64,000 nt of DNA. Source: Bifidobacterium sp. (GTDB lineage Bacteria; Actinomycetota; Actinomycetes; Actinomycetales; Bifidobacteriaceae). Shown here one piece after another: positions 7,640 through 16,331 of the stretch. The notes under the pieces were generated by a model, which made no database searches, was not told where the DNA came from, and saw only the letters and a program-made list of their open reading frames with translations. Within the stretch, counting starts at the first letter, position 1, and each line of letters opens with the position of its first letter. The stretch covers positions 1 through 64,000 of the forward strand of contig JALCNP010000007.1 of the NCBI GenBank assembly GCA_022649135.1, given 5' to 3'. The translations under genes and the position numbers were made by a program.

Positions 7640-9136
7640 ATGGATTCATCTTCTGAGGCAATTCTCGACGGGTTGGACGAGGCCCAGCTCCAGGCGGCGA
7701 CGACGCTGCAGGGGCCGGTGCGCATCGTCGCCGGTGCCGGGGCGGGCAAGACGCGGACCATCACGCGTCGAATCGCCTACGCCTGCGCGAAAGGGGAGTG
7801 GCAACCGGGACGTGCGCTCGCCGTGACCTTCTCCGTCAAGGCCGCGGCGGAGATGCGCTCGCGCCTCGCGGCGCTGGGGGTGGGCGACAGCGTCACCGCC
7901 TCGACGTTCCATTCGGCGGCGCTGCACCAGCTTCGTCGGGTCTGGTCCGACGTGTGCGATGCGCCCTTCCCGCATATGGTCGGCGATTCCAACGATCTTG
8001 CTCGCCGTGCGATACGGCGGGTCGACAACAACGAGTTCGCCGACGACCAGGTGCGTGCCGTGCTGGCCGAAATCAACTGGTGCAAGATATCGCTCATCGC
8101 CCCCGACGATTATCCGATGGTCTGTGCGTCGGTCCACCGGGAGCCTCCGGCCCCGTTGGACCCGGGGCGCTTCGCCGATGTCTATGGCGCCTACGAGCAG
8201 GAGAAGGCGGCGCGCTCGCAGATCGACTTCGACGACATCCTGCTTATGGCCTGTCACGTTCTCGACGCCTTCGACGAGGCCGCGGCCGCCATCCGCTCGT
8301 CCATCGGCTGGCTGACCGTCGACGAGTATCAGGATGTCTCTCCTTTGCAGCACCACCTCATGCGGCTGTGGCTGGGCGGAAATCGCAATGTGTGCGTCGT
8401 GGGGGACCCGGCCCAGACCATCTATTCGTTCGCCGGGGCGAGCAGCTACGATCTGATCCACTTCGCCGATGAGTTCGCTCCGGTGAGCGCGGATATCAGT
8501 CTGAACAACGACTATCGTTCCGTTCCGCCGGTGGTGAACTACGCGAACCGGGTGCTCTCCGCATCCCCCATTCGCGACGACTATCTCACGCTCGTCCCCG
8601 TCCGGCGGAGCGGGGTTCGTGTGGCGAGAACCGTGTATGACGACGACCTCCAGGAGGCGAGGGGAATAGTAGCCAGAATGGTTCATATGACCGCGCAGGG
8701 CGCGAGGCTGTCCGACTTCGCCGTTCTCACGAGGATCAACGCACAGCAGCACGCCGTCTGCAGGGCTCTTCGGGAGGCGGGGCTGCGCTATCGGGTGCGC
8801 AGGGATTCCGGCTGGCACGGCTCCGCGGTGGACGAGGCCTCCGAAGCCCGGGAGGCGCTTATCGAATCCCTTCAGGCCCGTTCGGACTCCACCAGCGTCA
8901 CGATTTCGACGATCCATGCATGCAAGGGAATGGAGTTCCGCCATGTTTTCGTCATCGGATGTTCGGAGGGACTGATCCCGTACGGATCACCGTCATCCTC
9001 GGACGCCCTTGAGGAGGAGCGACGGCTCATGTACGTCGCCGTGACGCGCGCCCAGGACTCGCTGTATCTGTCGTATGCGAGGCGCAAGGACGAGACCACC
9101 TCGATGTCACGAACGGCAAGCAGATTCCTCCGCTAG
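7640..9136 (+). CDS. Compact UvrD/Rep-family superfamily 1 DNA helicase
   Basis: A 498-residue ATP-dependent 3'-5' helicase candidate. Motifs appear in order: Q-motif region DEAQLQAA, Walker A AGAGAGKT with Lys37, motif Ia AVTFSVKAAAEM, Walker B VDEYQD, motif III GDPAQTIYSFAGA, motif IV DYRS, motif V TIHACKGMEF and motif VI VAVTRAQDSLYL. The family is usually 650-720 residues; here motifs IV-V are joined by a short linker (about residues 370-420), so most of subdomain 2B is missing. There is no HRDC domain. The nearby zincin-like and Lon-type genes match the mycobacterial uvrD2-Rv3195-Rv3194 neighbourhood, which suggests a UvrD2 relative. Role in repair is inferred. Confidence 0.9.
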   Translation: MDSSSEAILDGLDEAQLQAATTLQGPVRIVAGAGAGKTRTITRRIAYACAKGEWQPGRALAVTFSVKAAAEMRSRLAALGVGDSVTASTFHSAALHQLRRVWSDVCDAPFPHMVGDSNDLARRAIRRVDNNEFADDQVRAVLAEINWCKISLIAPDDYPMVCASVHREPPAPLDPGRFADVYGAYEQEKAARSQIDFDDILLMACHVLDAFDEAAAAIRSSIGWLTVDEYQDVSPLQHHLMRLWLGGNRNVCVVGDPAQTIYSFAGASSYDLIHFADEFAPVSADISLNNDYRSVPPVVNYANRVLSASPIRDDYLTLVPVRRSGVRVARTVYDDDLQEARGIVARMVHMTAQGARLSDFAVLTRINAQQHAVCRALREAGLRYRVRRDSGWHGSAVDEASEAREALIESLQARSDSTSVTISTIHACKGMEFRHVFVIGCSEGLIPYGSPSSSDALEEERRLMYVAVTRAQDSLYLSYARRKDETTSMSRTASRFLR

Positions 9137-9266
9137 TCCTCCGGAGCCGGATACCCGCTACGATTGTGGCGTCGCAAGTGCCCGGGGCATGGCGTAAAAA
9201 GGCCAGGAGAGGCACAGCGGAGCAACCGGCGAACTCGCACGGGTGGAGCTCCGAGCGGGCGGTCAA

Positions 9267-10988
9267 TTACCGGCTCTCGCCGCCATCATCCGATTCGCCG
9301 CCATCGTTCCTGTGGCTGTCGCCGTCATGCGCCGTCCCGTTGCCGTCGTCCGAGTCCGTGGTGTCTGCGGGTGTGCCGGCGTTCCCGGTTTCGGCGCGGC
9401 GAGGGTCGTGCCCACCGGCGGGATGCCGGACAGCGTCGCCCTTCGCTTCCTGCGCCCCGTCTGCGTGTGCGGCGCCGTTTGCGCCGGTATCGTTGTTCGC
9501 CGGTGCATCGTCACTTGCCGCAGCATCGCCGCCGGTCTGCCCGTCGGAATCCAGCAGCTTGCTCAGTTCCGCATCCCAGTCGATGGCTTTTTTCCCGGCC
9601 GGCTTCGTATCTGCGGCCTGAATCGTCGAACCCGACGCGGGGCCGGTGCCCTCGACCTCCTGATCCGATGCCGCCGGTGGAAGAACGGGAAGCAGGTCGG
9701 GGTGCGACCACTGGGCGTCTCTTTTCTGGGAGCCCTGCGTCGTTCCGATCCTCTCCCACAGTGCCGCGGCCTCACGCATGCGCTTGGGGCGCAGCTGCAT
9801 GCCGAGAAGCGATTCGAAGGTGCGTTCGGCAGGTCCTCCCACGGCCCTTTCGCGCCGCAGCATCTCGCGCAATTGCTCGATATGGGGGATGTGCGCCATT
9901 CCGGCGTTCCACGTGACCGTGTCGACCCAGCCCTCCACCAAAGCGAGCATGGTCTCCAGGCTGGAAAGGGCCTCGCGCTGCTCGGGGGTGTCCGGGATTC
10001 CGACCTTGGTGAGATTGACCGCCCCGGCAATGGACTCGGGATCCATTGCTCCCGCGTCGCGCAGCTGCTCCTCCATGGCGTCCAGATCGATGCTTATGCC
10101 CCGGGCGTACTTGCCGATAAGCGCCTCGAAGCGCGGCATCAGCCAGGGAACATTCGCGAAGAGCCTCGCATGGGCGACCTCCTGCAGGGCCAGGAACGAC
10201 AGGACCTCGGCACGATCGATCTCCAGCGTCGTCGCGTATTCGACCGCGTTCTGGACGATCAGAGCTCCCGCGGGGTTCTTCAGCAGGGCGATTCCCTGGT
10301 CGAAGCTGCCGCGTACCTCATGCGACAGATCGCCCGCGGCATGCCCCAGCTGCATGGCGAAGGAGGTGTTTCCCAAAAGCTTCATGAGCTGCGCCGGGTC
10401 CTTCATCCCCTCGGGAATGGGGATGGGGATCGGGCCGGCGAACATGCCGGATATCTGGCCGTCGCCCAATCCGCCCAGACGCTCGGACATAACCGAAGCC
10501 AGGGCGTTGTTCATCGATTCCGCCACGGGCGCTGAGAACTTGGCCCAGGCGTCCAGCGTCCCGTTCACCCAGTCGGCGCGGGTGAGGAGCTGGGGTTCCC
10601 CGGGTGCGGGGTCGAAGTCGGAGACGGTGTCCAGCCACAGGTTCGCCTCGCTCAGGGCGCGGCGCGCCGCATCGCCCTCCTGGGCGTTCACGGTGCTTTG
10701 CGAGCTGTCGTCGTTCGCCTGCTGCAACGCGATCGAGGAGGCGAGCTTGGCATTGATCGGTCCCTGCTCAACCGTTCGCTGCATATCTCCCATCGAATTG
10801 AGGCCTCCGGCGGTGAAGGCCTGCATAAGGGACTGCACGTCCGCGGGCTTGGGAAGCTTGCTGGGATCCTGGCTCATCAGCTGGTCGCGCACCGCTTCGG
10901 GAAGCTGAGAGAGTTGATTCCATGCCATTTCGCCCTGTATCGGGCCGAAGCATTCAATGAGCCACTGATGAATCGCGTTCTCGTCCAT
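9267..10988 (-). CDS. DUF2342-family zincin-like protein (putative metalloprotease)
   Basis: A 573-residue actinobacterial protein of the DUF2342 (TIGR03624-type) family, annotated elsewhere as zinc-dependent metalloprotease or putative hydrolase. Residues about 170-400 carry the family core, including GPIPIPIPEGM, LALQEVAHARLFANVPWL and LVEGWVDTVT. The HExxH position reads QEVAH, so the first zinc-binding His is Gln; peptidase activity is therefore doubtful. The last 130 residues are Asp/Gly/Asn-rich low complexity. AAAGGA lies about 8 nt before the ATG. It is divergent from the Lon-type protease gene, as in mycobacteria, which suggests a shared but unknown function. Confidence 0.8.
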   Translation of the reverse strand: MDENAIHQWLIECFGPIQGEMAWNQLSQLPEAVRDQLMSQDPSKLPKPADVQSLMQAFTAGGLNSMGDMQRTVEQGPINAKLASSIALQQANDDSSQSTVNAQEGDAARRALSEANLWLDTVSDFDPAPGEPQLLTRADWVNGTLDAWAKFSAPVAESMNNALASVMSERLGGLGDGQISGMFAGPIPIPIPEGMKDPAQLMKLLGNTSFAMQLGHAAGDLSHEVRGSFDQGIALLKNPAGALIVQNAVEYATTLEIDRAEVLSFLALQEVAHARLFANVPWLMPRFEALIGKYARGISIDLDAMEEQLRDAGAMDPESIAGAVNLTKVGIPDTPEQREALSSLETMLALVEGWVDTVTWNAGMAHIPHIEQLREMLRRERAVGGPAERTFESLLGMQLRPKRMREAAALWERIGTTQGSQKRDAQWSHPDLLPVLPPAASDQEVEGTGPASGSTIQAADTKPAGKKAIDWDAELSKLLDSDGQTGGDAAASDDAPANNDTGANGAAHADGAQEAKGDAVRHPAGGHDPRRAETGNAGTPADTTDSDDGNGTAHDGDSHRNDGGESDDGGESR

Positions 10989-11175
10989 AACCCGTTATCC
11001 TTTGTTCTTGCCGTCTATGCCGGTAGTACCATACTAATCTCCCCCAACCTGGGATTGTTTCGCTTAGGGATATATGCCGGACATCGCGGAGGGGAGGGGC
11101 GATGCGGCTTTCCCGGGCCGCCGCCGTTTTCCGGCAGAGAGGTGGCCTTCCCAGATTCACGGGTGCCGCTGGGCC

Positions 11176-11181
11176 TAGTAT
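11176..11181 (+). promoter_or_regulatory. Candidate leaderless -10 element of the Lon-type protease gene
   Basis: TAGTAT followed by GTGCACT and the ATG at 11189, without a Shine-Dalgarno sequence. It decides the start: an earlier in-frame ATG at 11180 overlaps the hexamer itself. Confidence 0.5.
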
Positions 11182-11188
11182 GTGCACT

Positions 11189-12088
11189 ATGCCCATACTG
11201 CATTCGAAAGAACCCGAACGCCACTGCGCGGCCCCGGACGAAGAGGCCACCGTCGTCTCGCGCATCGGGGCGTTCCTCGGCCGGTGCCTGCACTACATCA
11301 CCGGCCATAACGCGAAGTATCTCGCGGGCCTGTTCTGCGTCGTCCTCTGCGTGCTTGTCCTTGTGCTGCCGGGAGCCTATGTGGTCGAATCCCCGGGGCC
11401 GACTCAGAACGTGCTCGGCAGCAATGGCGGCAAGGCCGTGATCTCCCTGAGCGGAGCCCCATCCCACACCGACACCGGCAAGCTGCTGCTGGTCACCGTC
11501 AACGCCGTGGGAATACCAGGGTACCCCGTCACCAATGCGCAGACGCTGTGGGGGTGGATCGACCCCCATGAGAGCGTGATCCCTCGAGAGGCCGTTTTCC
11601 AGGCCGGGCAGAGCGCGGCCGAATACCGCAAGGAGTCCGAGGGCCAGATGAAGGGCTCCCAGAATTCGGCGGCCGGCGCCGCCCTTTCATATGCTCGCAC
11701 GCTGGGGGTGAAGACCACGGGGGTGAAGGTGTCGATGCATATCGACGACATCGGCGGCCCGTCCGCCGGCATGATGTACGCCCTGGGTGTCATCGACAAG
11801 CTCACCCCGCGCGACGAGGCGGGGGATGCCACGATAGCGGGCACGGGAACCATTGACACCGCCGGCAAGGTGGGAGCCATCGGGGGGATCCGGCTCAAGA
11901 TGCTCGGAGCCCGACGGGACGGGGCGACCTGGTTCCTTGCGCCCGCGTCGAACTGTGACGAGGTGGTCGGGCATGTTCCGCGCGGTTTGCGCGACGTGAA
12001 GGTCTCGACGCTGCGGGACGCCTACGATGCGATCGTTGCCATCGGTGCGGGACAGGCCCGGAGCCTGCCCCGTTGCACCGCGCGATAG
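11189..12088 (+). CDS. Membrane-anchored Lon-type serine protease (YlbL/Rv3194-like) lacking a PDZ domain
   Basis: A 299-residue protein with a cytosolic N-terminus, one transmembrane segment (about residues 44-66, AGLFCVVLCVLVLVLPGAYV) and an extracytoplasmic S16 (Lon) peptidase domain. The catalytic Ser192 is in DIGGPSAGMM and the Lys is in GGIRLKMLGA at about 237. In relatives a PDZ domain lies between the segment ending SAxxAALxY and the GGPSAG motif; here only about 25 residues separate them, so the PDZ domain is absent. Family proteins are usually about 340 residues. There is no AAA+ domain. It is divergent from the DUF2342 gene. Substrates are unknown; processing of envelope or divisome proteins is a guess. 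Confidence 0.85.
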   Translation: MPILHSKEPERHCAAPDEEATVVSRIGAFLGRCLHYITGHNAKYLAGLFCVVLCVLVLVLPGAYVVESPGPTQNVLGSNGGKAVISLSGAPSHTDTGKLLLVTVNAVGIPGYPVTNAQTLWGWIDPHESVIPREAVFQAGQSAAEYRKESEGQMKGSQNSAAGAALSYARTLGVKTTGVKVSMHIDDIGGPSAGMMYALGVIDKLTPRDEAGDATIAGTGTIDTAGKVGAIGGIRLKMLGARRDGATWFLAPASNCDEVVGHVPRGLRDVKVSTLRDAYDAIVAIGAGQARSLPRCTAR

Positions 12089-12166
12089 TGGTGAGGGCGA
12101 CGGCGCGCCGAGCGGGAACGCCGTGTGTCCGGCATGGCGTTCACGAATATGTTCGTACGCTCTTGG

Positions 12167-12172
12167 TATATT
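12167..12172 (+). promoter_or_regulatory. Candidate leaderless -10 element of the DUF3052 gene
   Basis: TATATT, a near-consensus -10, is followed by GTGCATC and the GTG start at 12180. It is the strongest of the leaderless candidates and fixes the start codon, since the frame is open upstream. Confidence 0.6.
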
Positions 12173-12179
12173 GTGCATC

Positions 12180-12596
12180 GTGAGTGAAACGGCATTTCAA
12201 AACGCTGAAGAGTTCGGTTTCCAATCCGGAGACATCGTGCAGGAGTGGATGTGGGATGACGACGTGGATGAGTCGATCCGGTCGGAAATCGAAAAGCTGA
12301 CCGGTGAGGAGCTGGTCGACGAGGATTACGATTCCGCGATTGACGGGGCCATTATCTGGTGGCGAGACGGTGATGACGAGGACGCGCTTTCCGACACGAT
12401 CGTAGACGCCTCCACGATGGTCGGCGACGACGGGCCGTTGTGGGTTCTCACCCCCAAGCCGGGTCGTTCCGGGGCGGCGAGCTCGAGCACCGTGCAATCC
12501 GCGGCGAAAACGGCCGGGATGAACGCGGCCACGCCTTTGACGGTGAGCGCCGACTGGAATGGCGTGCGGCTACGGGCCTTCGGCAAGGGGCGCTGA
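12180..12596 (+). CDS. DUF3052 family protein
   Basis: A 138-residue conserved actinobacterial protein of unknown function. The diagnostic blocks are present in order: GDIVQEWMWDDDVDESIR, GEELVDEDYDSAIDGAIIWW, then DDGPLWVLTPKPGRSG and a C-terminal segment TPLTVSADWNGVRL. It is acidic, without signal peptide or membrane segments. A strong inverted repeat lies 90 bases after the stop. It follows the Lon-type gene on the same strand but apparently has its own promoter. No functional statement beyond family membership is justified. Confidence 0.88.
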   Translation: MSETAFQNAEEFGFQSGDIVQEWMWDDDVDESIRSEIEKLTGEELVDEDYDSAIDGAIIWWRDGDDEDALSDTIVDASTMVGDDGPLWVLTPKPGRSGAASSSTVQSAAKTAGMNAATPLTVSADWNGVRLRAFGKGR

Positions 12597-12686
12597 CTTC
12601 CGTCGTCGCGGGATTGTCCGACGGGTGTCCCCTTCGCATGGTGGCTTTGTGCAGGGACGCTGCGCCGACACATACTCCACGGCATG

Positions 12687-12730
12687 TCCGTGATTCTTTT
12701 CGGACCCCGAAGCCTGAAAAGAATCACGGA
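12687..12730. terminator. Bidirectional terminator between DUF3052 gene and glyA
   Basis: Perfect 15-bp arms TCCGTGATTCTTTTC (12687-12701) and GAAAAGAATCACGGA (12716-12730) enclose a 14-nt loop. The A/T-rich inner part gives T-runs on both strands. It lies between two convergent genes and ends 9 nt from the glyA stop, which fits a two-way terminator. Confidence 0.8.
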
Positions 12731-12739
12731 GTCCGATCC

Positions 12740-14068
12740 TCAGTCGATCTGGTCGAGGCCCGGATAAAGGGGGAAGTCCTGTACGAGACGGTGGACACGG
12801 GCTTTCAGCGCATCGGTGTCGGCAGCCGGCCCTGAGGCAAGCGCCGTGCCGATGATGTCGGCCACCTCCTCGTATTGCCGCGAGGCGAAGCCTCTGGTCG
12901 CCAGTGCGGCGGTGCCTATGCGCAGGCCGGATGCCACGGAGGCCGGCCGGGGGTCAAACGGCACGGTGTTGCGGTTCACGGTGATGCCGCACTCGGCAAG
13001 AAGATTTTCGCCCTGCTGACCGTCGAGCTCGCTGTTGCGCAAATCGACGATCACATGGTGCACGTCCGTCCCGCCGGTGAGCACGGTGATCCCGTTGGCC
13101 TTCACATCATCCGCGTTGAGCCTGTCGGCCAGTATGCGCGCACCTTCCAGTGTTCGTTCCATGCGGGCCTTGAAGGCGCTGGTGCCGGCTATCCGGAAGG
13201 CCACGGCCTTCGCCGCGATGATGTGCATCAACGGTCCTCCCTGCTCTCCCGGGAACACGCTGGAATTGAGTTTTCTGCCGTATTCCTCCTTGGCCAGGAT
13301 GAAACCGGACCGGGGGCCTCCCAGGGTCTTGTGGGCGGTGGAGGAGACGACATCGGCGTAGGGGACGGGGCTGGGGTGCAGGCCCGCGGCGACCAGGCCG
13401 GCGAAATGAGCCATGTCGACCCAGAATTTCGCTCCCACCTCGTCGGCGATCTCCTTCATGGCCTTGAAATCCTCGATGCGCGGGTATGCGCTCCAGCCCC
13501 CGATGATCAGTTTGGGGTGCGTCTGCAAGGCGCGTTGGCGGATGATCTCGGGTTCGATGCGGAACGTCTGGGGGTCGACCCCATAGGATTCGGCGTGGTA
13601 GAAGCGTCCGGAGAAATTGATTTTCATCCCGTGCGTCAGATGGCCGCCATGGTCGAGAGCCAGGCCGAGGATCGTGTCACCGGGCTTGACCAGAGCCTGG
13701 TAGACGGCGGCGTTCGCCTGCGCACCCGAATGGGGCTGGACGTTCACATAGTCGGCATGGAAGAGCTGCCTCGCACGCTCCCGTGCCAGCGTCTCGATCT
13801 GGTCCACGACCTCGCAGCCCCCGTAGTAGCGGTGTCCCGGGTATCCTTCGGCATATTTGTTGGTCAGCACGGATCCCTGCGCCTGCAGAACGGCCTTCGG
13901 CACGAAGTTCTCGGATGCGATCATCTCCAGACCCTCCTGCTGACGTCGGAGCTCGGCGTCGAGCAGGTGCGCGATCTGCGGATCGGCCAGGCCGATCGGA
14001 GAATTGAATGCGTCCCCCGGCGCCTGCGGGATGGAGGGTCGCTCGTTCTGCGTGGATTCTTCGGTCAT
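12740..14068 (-). CDS. glyA: Serine hydroxymethyltransferase
   Basis: A PLP enzyme converting serine plus tetrahydrofolate to glycine plus methylene-THF, the main source of one-carbon units; cytoplasmic. The protein is 442 residues. Family blocks are [45 protein letters not shown] and the PLP-lysine region [15 protein letters not shown]. The start at 14068 has AAGGAA about 6 nt upstream; the frame stays open further but without family similarity. It is a single-gene unit, divergent from the tetR-type gene, and it ends at a shared terminator. I looked for a riboswitch in its leader and recognised none. Confidence 0.96.
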   Translation of the reverse strand: MTEESTQNERPSIPQAPGDAFNSPIGLADPQIAHLLDAELRRQQEGLEMIASENFVPKAVLQAQGSVLTNKYAEGYPGHRYYGGCEVVDQIETLARERARQLFHADYVNVQPHSGAQANAAVYQALVKPGDTILGLALDHGGHLTHGMKINFSGRFYHAESYGVDPQTFRIEPEIIRQRALQTHPKLIIGGWSAYPRIEDFKAMKEIADEVGAKFWVDMAHFAGLVAAGLHPSPVPYADVVSSTAHKTLGGPRSGFILAKEEYGRKLNSSVFPGEQGGPLMHIIAAKAVAFRIAGTSAFKARMERTLEGARILADRLNADDVKANGITVLTGGTDVHHVIVDLRNSELDGQQGENLLAECGITVNRNTVPFDPRPASVASGLRIGTAALATRGFASRQYEEVADIIGTALASGPAADTDALKARVHRLVQDFPLYPGLDQID

Positions 14069-14469
14069 GCTGGTTCCTTGCCTCTCTGGTGATGCCCGTC
14101 TCCGGGCCGATTCGCGATCGCGTGGGATGTTCGGATCAGGGCATCGGGCTCTGTGGGATGACGATATTGAATTGTGCGAGGAGGGGACGTTCGGCTGTTC
14201 GATTCGCGGCGGAACTCCTCCACCACTCAGATTAGGCCACGGCACGGCCATTCGGGGTCCGATTGCTCTCCGGACCGATGTGATCTCTCCGCGGACGGGT
14301 CTTCTGCGGCCATGGGTGCCTGGTGAACGGCACAGGGCCGGATGTGGCGGGCCTCCGCCTGCGGCAGGGCCGTTGTCCGGACGCCGATGGCGCAGACGAC
14401 CGATGCAAAGCGCCTGCACTGATTCGGAAGGCCGCTGCGCGTGGCGACGGGATGGGGCTTGTGGTGTTA
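14069..14469. other. Intergenic region between glyA and the TetR gene
   Basis: About 400 nt between divergent genes. It should carry the glyA promoter. Inverted segments such as GAGGAG/CTCCTC are visible near 14175-14220, but I recognise no known RNA motif, repeat or small gene here. Confidence 0.4.
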
Positions 14470-14484
14470 GTATATGTCATATAC
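14470..14484. promoter_or_regulatory. Palindromic operator overlapping the TetR-gene promoter
   Basis: GTATATG T CATATAC is a perfect 7+1+7 palindrome, extended by one more A:T pair on each side. It ends 15 nt before the tetR-type ATG (14500) and overlaps a likely -10 hexamer TATACT (14480-14485). Size, symmetry and place are those expected of a TetR-family autoregulatory site. Confidence 0.75.
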
Positions 14485-14499
14485 TTACGGGAGGCGACG

Positions 14500-15084
14500 A
14501 TGGGAAGACCTGTGTGCATAAGCCGCGGTGCGGTTCTGGCCGCGGCGCTGGGCGCGGCGGACGAGAACGGCCTCGACGGGGTGACGATGCCGGCTGTTGC
14601 GCGGCGCCTGAATGTCACGCCGATGGCGTTGTACCGACACGTTCGCGACAAGGATGACCTGCTCGACGGGCTGGTCGAGCTGCTGATCGACGAACTCGCC
14701 GTGGCCATGCCCCGGTCCGATGCATCGGACCCCGAGCGGATCGTCGAGCGGTTCGTGACTGTCGCGACGGATCTCGCCCGTCGCCATCCCGCCGTTTCCA
14801 TGCTTCTGCTGACCCGGCCCGTGAACACTCCGTCCGCGCGTGCCCGTCGTTCCCAGTTCCATGAGGTGCTCCGGCGAATCGGCGTTCGCGACGAGCATGT
14901 CGTCACCGTTGAGCGCATCCTGACGAGCACCGTGCTGGCGGTGGCGGCAGGACAGGCGACCGGACGCTTCTCCACAGCGCTGACGGACGCCGATGAGAGG
15001 ATGGTCGTCGATTTCGTCGTGGCCGGTCTCGGGGCGTTTCTCCCTGGTCGTGCGGGCCTGTCCTGTCGGGAGATTCACCAATGA
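14500..15084 (+). CDS. TetR/AcrR family transcriptional regulator
   Basis: A 194-residue DNA-binding regulator. The N-terminal helix-turn-helix is clear: residues about 10-55 include AALGAADENGLDGVTMPAVA and RRLNVTPMALYRHVRDKDDL, the canonical TetR recognition-helix pattern. The C-terminal ligand domain is diverged, as is normal in this family, and no ligand can be assigned. GGGAGG lies about 5 nt before the ATG. The stop overlaps the ATG of the ATP-grasp gene (ATGA), so both are one operon, and the palindrome just upstream is the likely autoregulatory operator. I infer that it controls the ATP-grasp gene in response to a small molecule. Confidence 0.9.
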   Translation: MGRPVCISRGAVLAAALGAADENGLDGVTMPAVARRLNVTPMALYRHVRDKDDLLDGLVELLIDELAVAMPRSDASDPERIVERFVTVATDLARRHPAVSMLLLTRPVNTPSARARRSQFHEVLRRIGVRDEHVVTVERILTSTVLAVAAGQATGRFSTALTDADERMVVDFVVAGLGAFLPGRAGLSCREIHQ

Positions 15085-16304
15085 GGGCGACGTCGAGACC
15101 ACGCGTCCTGCTTTCCGAGGGATCCAGCCTGACCGCCCGCGAGATTCTGGGCGTGCTTGGGCCGGCTGGAGTCGGGGTCGAGGTCCTCTCCCCGGAGGCA
15201 TGGCCGCTCGCCCGGTTCAGCCGCTGGTGTCGTGCCGTGCACCGTTCGCCGATCCCCTCGTCGGATCCTGCGGGTTATCTTCGCGCGGTGGACGCGCTTA
15301 TGCGCACCGGTCGCTTCGCGGCGCTGCTGCCATCCCATGAGCAGGCGTGGCTTTTCGCCGCCGGGCGCCATCTGCTGCCTCATGCGAATCCTCCGGTGGC
15401 TGATATAGCCGCTTTCGACCGCGTGCAGTCCAAGGTGGCGTTCGCCCGCACGCTCGACGGACTCGGTCTTCCGCAACCGGCCTGGCGCACGGTTTCCACG
15501 CTCGATGACATATCCGCGCTGGGCTTCCCGGTATGGCTCAAATCCGCCTATTCCACCGCGGGACGCGGTGTCATCCACGTCCATGACAAGGCCGAATCCG
15601 AGGCCGCATGGATTCGGCTTCACCGTCACGGCGATCTTATGATTCAAGCCGAGGCTCCGGGCCGGTACGCCCAGGTGCAAGGCGTCTTCGACCACGGTCG
15701 GCTCATCGGCTCGGCTGCGAGCGAGCTGCTGACCTCCGGGGCCGGAGGCAGCGCAGCCGCGCGGATCAGCGTGTCTCATCCCGAAGCCTTTGACGCCATA
15801 CGCACCCTCGGCACGGCACTGGCATGGCATGGCGGTCTGACCCTCGACTATCTGCATGTCGGCGGCCATCCGCTGTTCATCGAATGCAATCCCCGCATGA
15901 TCGAGCCCGGCAACGCCGCGGCGGCCGGCGTCAGCCTTCCCGCACTGCTGATGGCCCTGGCGGACGGCGGCCGGCTTCCACGGCGCCCGTTGATCGCGCG
16001 CCCCGGAATCCGAACGCGCTCCACGATGGCCATCGCCCTCGGTGCCGCCGAACGCGCGGGAACCCGTCGAGCCGTTCTGTGCGCCGTCGCGAACGCCGTC
16101 GCGCGCCGCCCGCCGCTCAACCAGAGCCGCGAGGTGCTCACGCCCCTTCTTCGAGACCCGGCCGGCATCATACCGGTGGGAGCCGTCATGGGAGGGCTGC
16201 TGGCGGATCCCCGCCGCGTCGGCCGGTTCGCCGGTCGCAGCGTCGCCGAGTACTCGGTGACTCCCGGTGCGATCATGCAGGTCCGCCTTCCCCCGGGCTG
16301 CTGA
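15081..16304 (+). CDS. ATP-grasp domain protein (carboxylate-amine/thiol ligase type)
   Basis: A 407-residue protein with an N-terminal Rossmann-like part (residues 1-110) and a central ATP-grasp fold. FPVWLKSAYSTAGRGVIHVH is the ATP-binding lysine and glycine loop, and LFIECNPRMIEPGN supplies the metal-binding Glu and Asn; both are intact. The overall pattern is like carbamoyl-phosphate-synthase-type or CarB-like single-domain ligases found in many actinobacteria. The substrate is unknown. It overlaps the tetR-type gene by 4 nt. The C-terminal 110 residues are Arg/Ala-rich and poorly conserved. Ligand-induced synthesis or modification of a small peptide-like compound is possible but not shown. 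Confidence 0.82.
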   Translation: MRATSRPRVLLSEGSSLTAREILGVLGPAGVGVEVLSPEAWPLARFSRWCRAVHRSPIPSSDPAGYLRAVDALMRTGRFAALLPSHEQAWLFAAGRHLLPHANPPVADIAAFDRVQSKVAFARTLDGLGLPQPAWRTVSTLDDISALGFPVWLKSAYSTAGRGVIHVHDKAESEAAWIRLHRHGDLMIQAEAPGRYAQVQGVFDHGRLIGSAASELLTSGAGGSAAARISVSHPEAFDAIRTLGTALAWHGGLTLDYLHVGGHPLFIECNPRMIEPGNAAAAGVSLPALLMALADGGRLPRRPLIARPGIRTRSTMAIALGAAERAGTRRAVLCAVANAVARRPPLNQSREVLTPLLRDPAGIIPVGAVMGGLLADPRRVGRFAGRSVAEYSVTPGAIMQVRLPPGC

Positions 16305-16331
16305 GCATCGTCCCGGGTTGCTGAGCGTCGG
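16292..16331 (+). repeat. Two imperfect 20-bp tandem copies at the ATP-grasp stop
   Basis: Unit 16292-16311 (CCCGGGCTGCTGAGCATCGT) and unit 16312-16331 match at 17 of 20 positions. The first copy covers the last codons and stop of the ATP-grasp gene. It looks like a small local duplication. Confidence 0.6.

Noticed and set aside
14069..14230. Folate- or glycine-type riboswitch in the glyA leader
   Set aside because: GAGGAG/CTCCTC complementarity is present, but no conserved core of THF, ZTP or glycine riboswitches.
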